DNA from: Candidatus Daviesbacteria bacterium
Lineage (GTDB): Bacteria > Patescibacteria > Microgenomatia > Daviesbacterales > UBA10151
Assembly: GCA_030648435.1 (NCBI GenBank)
Contig: JAUSHE010000033.1
Location: forward strand, 1-5,797
Direction of reading: 5' to 3'
DNA length: 5,797 nucleotides
Made by a program: the position numbers and the translations under genes. Within the stretch, counting starts at the first letter, position 1. Every line of letters starts with the position of its first letter. This document shows, piece by piece, positions 5,661 to 5,797 of this stretch. The notes beneath the pieces are model-generated. The model was not told the DNA's origin and ran no database searches. It saw only the letters and a program-made list of their open reading frames with translations.

Positions 5661-5797
5661 CAGGAAAGGTGATATTTTTTTATTAAAGTATCCAGGGTTA
5701 TTCCGCCCTTTTGAAGATTTTCTTCCAGATCTTTGGCTTTTAGACTGTCAAAATAATCCTCCAGCATTTCCATCATATTGGAATATTCTTCAATAGA
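5660..5797 (-). CDS. Phd/YefM-type antitoxin, C-terminal 45 residues (5' end outside window)
   Basis: The frame is open from the window edge to a TGA at 5660-5662 and encodes 45 visible residues beginning SIEEYSNMMEMLEDYF and ending in KKYHLS. The SIEEYxxMxExLE stretch resembles the segment of Phd/YefM antitoxins that ends the DNA-binding dimer domain; the acidic, probably flexible remainder (KAKDLEENLQKGG, then TLDTLIKKY) would wrap and neutralise the toxin. The 1-base stop/start overlap with the RelE-like gene supports the pairing strongly. In known systems of this type the antitoxin, alone or with the toxin, represses their shared promoter, which here would lie outside the window. A RelB-type assignment is possible because the N-terminal DNA-binding part is not visible. 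Confidence 0.8.
   Translation of the reverse strand, partial: SIEEYSNMMEMLEDYFDSLKAKDLEENLQKGGITLDTLIKKYHLS

Noticed and set aside
621..5662. Alternative genetic code with UGA read as Gly, known in some CPR lineages.
   Set aside because: All long genes are intact under the standard code with no in-frame TGA, and the antitoxin TGA is placed exactly at the toxin start.
5581..5796. Plus-strand open frame of 71 codons.
   Set aside because: It is antisense to both the toxin and antitoxin genes, which are supported by family similarity and by their stop/start overlap.

Overview
The window is a compact, moderately AT-rich bacterial segment in which every supported gene lies on the minus strand, so transcription runs from high to low coordinates. 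In transcription order it holds the C-terminal end of a Phd/YefM-type antitoxin (5660-5797, cut by the window edge), a RelE/ParE-type toxin (5400-5660), tryptophanyl-tRNA synthetase trpS (4376-5374), the membrane AAA+ metalloprotease ftsH (2501-4351), an ABC exporter half-transporter (621-2399) and the N-terminal part of a membrane-anchored DUF5667-like protein (1-611, cut by the window edge). There are no RNA genes, CRISPR arrays, insertion sequences or attachment sites that I can see. The longest non-coding gap is about 100 bases, between ftsH and the ABC gene.

The organism is most likely an uncultivated member of the Patescibacteria (CPR), perhaps close to Microgenomates. This is inference from the protein style: a DUF5667 protein with an N-terminal anchor, an FtsH with EMLVGVGAARVRD in the pore loop, very tight packing and a small type II toxin-antitoxin pair among housekeeping genes. 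The standard code is in use. The five visible stop codons are TAG four times and TGA once, and no gene contains an in-frame TGA, so there is no sign of UGA recoding.

The most interesting signal is in how the genes start. trpS and ftsH have no Shine-Dalgarno sequence, but each has a -10-like hexamer (TATAAT and extended TGGTACAAT) only 9 and 7 bases before its ATG. This arrangement predicts leaderless or nearly leaderless mRNAs from separate promoters. The ABC gene, by contrast, has a clear Shine-Dalgarno (AGAAAGG, 5 bases from ATG), and the toxin and DUF5667 genes sit 1-base-overlapping or 9 bases behind their upstream partners, as expected for internal cistrons. This divides the window into three probable units: antitoxin-toxin, trpS, and ftsH with or without ABC-DUF5667.

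Functionally, trpS charges tRNA(Trp). FtsH does quality control and regulated proteolysis at the cytoplasmic membrane. The ABC protein probably works as an exporter homodimer of unknown substrate. The DUF5667 protein is probably anchored in the membrane with its helical part outside, and its role is unknown. I found no strong case for an entirely new multi-gene system; the findings are start-site architecture, a possible RNA structure over the ABC start codon, residue-level oddities and gene context.
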